From positions 1-7,034 of the forward strand of contig JAEZHG010000195.1 of NCBI GenBank assembly GCA_023436945.1: a stretch of 7,034 nucleotides of DNA, written 5' to 3'. This document shows, piece by piece, positions 6,257 through 7,034 of this stretch. Source of the stretch: Pseudomonadota bacterium. GTDB lineage: Bacteria; Pseudomonadota; Alphaproteobacteria; Caulobacterales; Caulobacteraceae. The position numbers and the translations under genes are program-made. Below the pieces are notes generated by a model. That model searched no databases. It was not told the origin of the DNA and was given only the letters and a program-made list of their open reading frames with translations. Numbering within the stretch: the first letter of the stretch is position 1; every line of letters starts with the position of its first letter.

Positions 6257-7034
6257 ATGGCCCGTATCCTCATCACCTCGGCGCTGCCCTACATCAACGG
6301 CATCAAGCACCTTGGGAATCTGGCCGGGTCTATGTTGCCCGCCGACATCTGGGCGCGTTTCAAGCGCGCTGAAGGCCATGATGTGCTGTTCATCTGCGCC
6401 ACCGACGAGCACGGCACACCAGCCGAACTGGCTGCCGCTGCTGCCGGTCAGGACGTCCAGACCTATTGCGACGAGCAGCACCTGATCCAGAAGAAGGCCG
6501 GTGAGGCTTTCGGCCTGAGCTATGACTGGTTCGGCCGTTCCTCCAGCCCGCAAAATCGCGCCCTGACGCAGCACTTCTGCGCCGCTCTGGAAAAGAACGG
6601 CCTGATCGAAGAGCGCGTGGATCGTATGATCTATTCGATCGACGATGGCCGCTTCCTGCCGGACCGCTATGTCGAAGGCACGTGCCCGCACTGCAAGTTC
6701 GAAAAGGCGCGTGGTGACCAGTGCGACAACTGTGGTCGCCTGCTGGACCCGACCGACCTGATCAATCCCTATTCGTCGGTTTCGGGCAGCCGTAATCTGG
6801 AAGTGCGCGACACCCGCCACCTGTACCTGCTGCAAACCAAGGTCGAGCCGCAGATCCGCGAGTGGGTCAACAGCAAGACCGACTGGCAACCGCTGGCCAA
6901 GTCCATTGCCAACAAGCACCTTGATGAAGGTCTGATCGACCGTGGCATCACCCGCGACCTGTCGTGGGGCGTTCCGGTGGTGGGTCCTGACGGTGGCCCG
7001 CGTCCGGGTATGGAAGGCAAGGTCTTCTATGTGT
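6257..7034 (+). CDS. metG: Methionyl-tRNA synthetase (N-terminal part, runs off right edge)
   Basis: The first 259 codons are present. This cytoplasmic class I synthetase charges tRNA-Met, including the initiator. The Rossmann fold begins at once ([14 protein letters not shown]), with the HIGH-type motif HLGN at 18-21 and the conserved CATDEHGTP at 47-55. The connective-peptide zinc knuckle has four cysteines, CPHC (143-146) and CDNC (156-159), as in single-zinc E. coli-type enzymes. [14 protein letters not shown] (228-241) is the usual substrate-pocket region. The KMSKS loop and anticodon-binding domain lie beyond the window, so nothing suggests a broken gene. The PYING...KHLGN form, rather than PYANG...HIGH, is a natural variant I know from alphaproteobacteria and others. 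The ATG is supported by the conserved N-terminus and by GGA five bases upstream (in TGGAAG). Confidence 0.97.
   Translation, partial: MARILITSALPYINGIKHLGNLAGSMLPADIWARFKRAEGHDVLFICATDEHGTPAELAAAAAGQDVQTYCDEQHLIQKKAGEAFGLSYDWFGRSSSPQNRALTQHFCAALEKNGLIEERVDRMIYSIDDGRFLPDRYVEGTCPHCKFEKARGDQCDNCGRLLDPTDLINPYSSVSGSRNLEVRDTRHLYLLQTKVEPQIREWVNSKTDWQPLAKSIANKHLDEGLIDRGITRDLSWGVPVVGPDGGPRPGMEGKVFYV

Noticed and set aside
6257..7034. metG as a truncated pseudogene lacking KMSKS
   Set aside because: The frame is open to the window edge and KMSKS normally lies further downstream; the absence is only the window boundary.

Overview
This window looks like ordinary core chromosome from a GC-rich alphaproteobacterium, most likely Caulobacterales (Caulobacter/Brevundimonas/Asticcacaulis-like). 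Supporting signs are the DUF1489-type protein (a family I know from alphaproteobacteria), a MetG with the PYING...KHLGN active-site variant seen in alphaproteobacteria, an alphaproteobacterial style of RecN N-terminus, and even GC-rich codon use across all genes. The genus is an inference. I see no insertion sequence, prophage, CRISPR array, tRNA or rRNA, and no compositional island.

Layout. On the minus strand, reading leftward, prs (PRPP synthetase) is followed after a 106-bp gap with a terminator-like hairpin by the 5' part of an unrecognised proline-rich lipoprotein gene, which runs off the left edge. Divergent from prs, across a 156-bp promoter region holding a perfect GTCAC-GAA-GTGAC inverted repeat, is bamD, the lipoprotein of the outer-membrane beta-barrel assembly machine. 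bamD ends in a strong stem-loop terminator. After it come recN (DNA double-strand-break repair ATPase), a DUF1489 gene, a MATE-family efflux transporter, and the start of metG (methionyl-tRNA synthetase), which runs off the right edge. All four are on the plus strand.

How they fit together. The genes are independent housekeeping functions: nucleotide precursor supply, envelope assembly, DNA repair, efflux and translation. recN and the DUF1489 gene are 64 bp apart and may be co-transcribed. The MATE gene has a non-ATG start behind a leader with a 10-bp hairpin. metG has its own sigma70-like promoter overlapping the MATE stop codon.

The observations most worth checking are regulatory: a near-match to the alphaproteobacterial LexA box (GTTC-N7-GTTT) overlapping the bamD terminator just upstream of recN; the hairpin leader of the MATE gene; an ambiguous bamD start with an unusual RSG-repeat N-terminus; and a gene order around bamD-recN that differs from the lpxC-bamD-recN-ligA order I recall for related bacteria. 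I did not find a convincing new multi-gene system.
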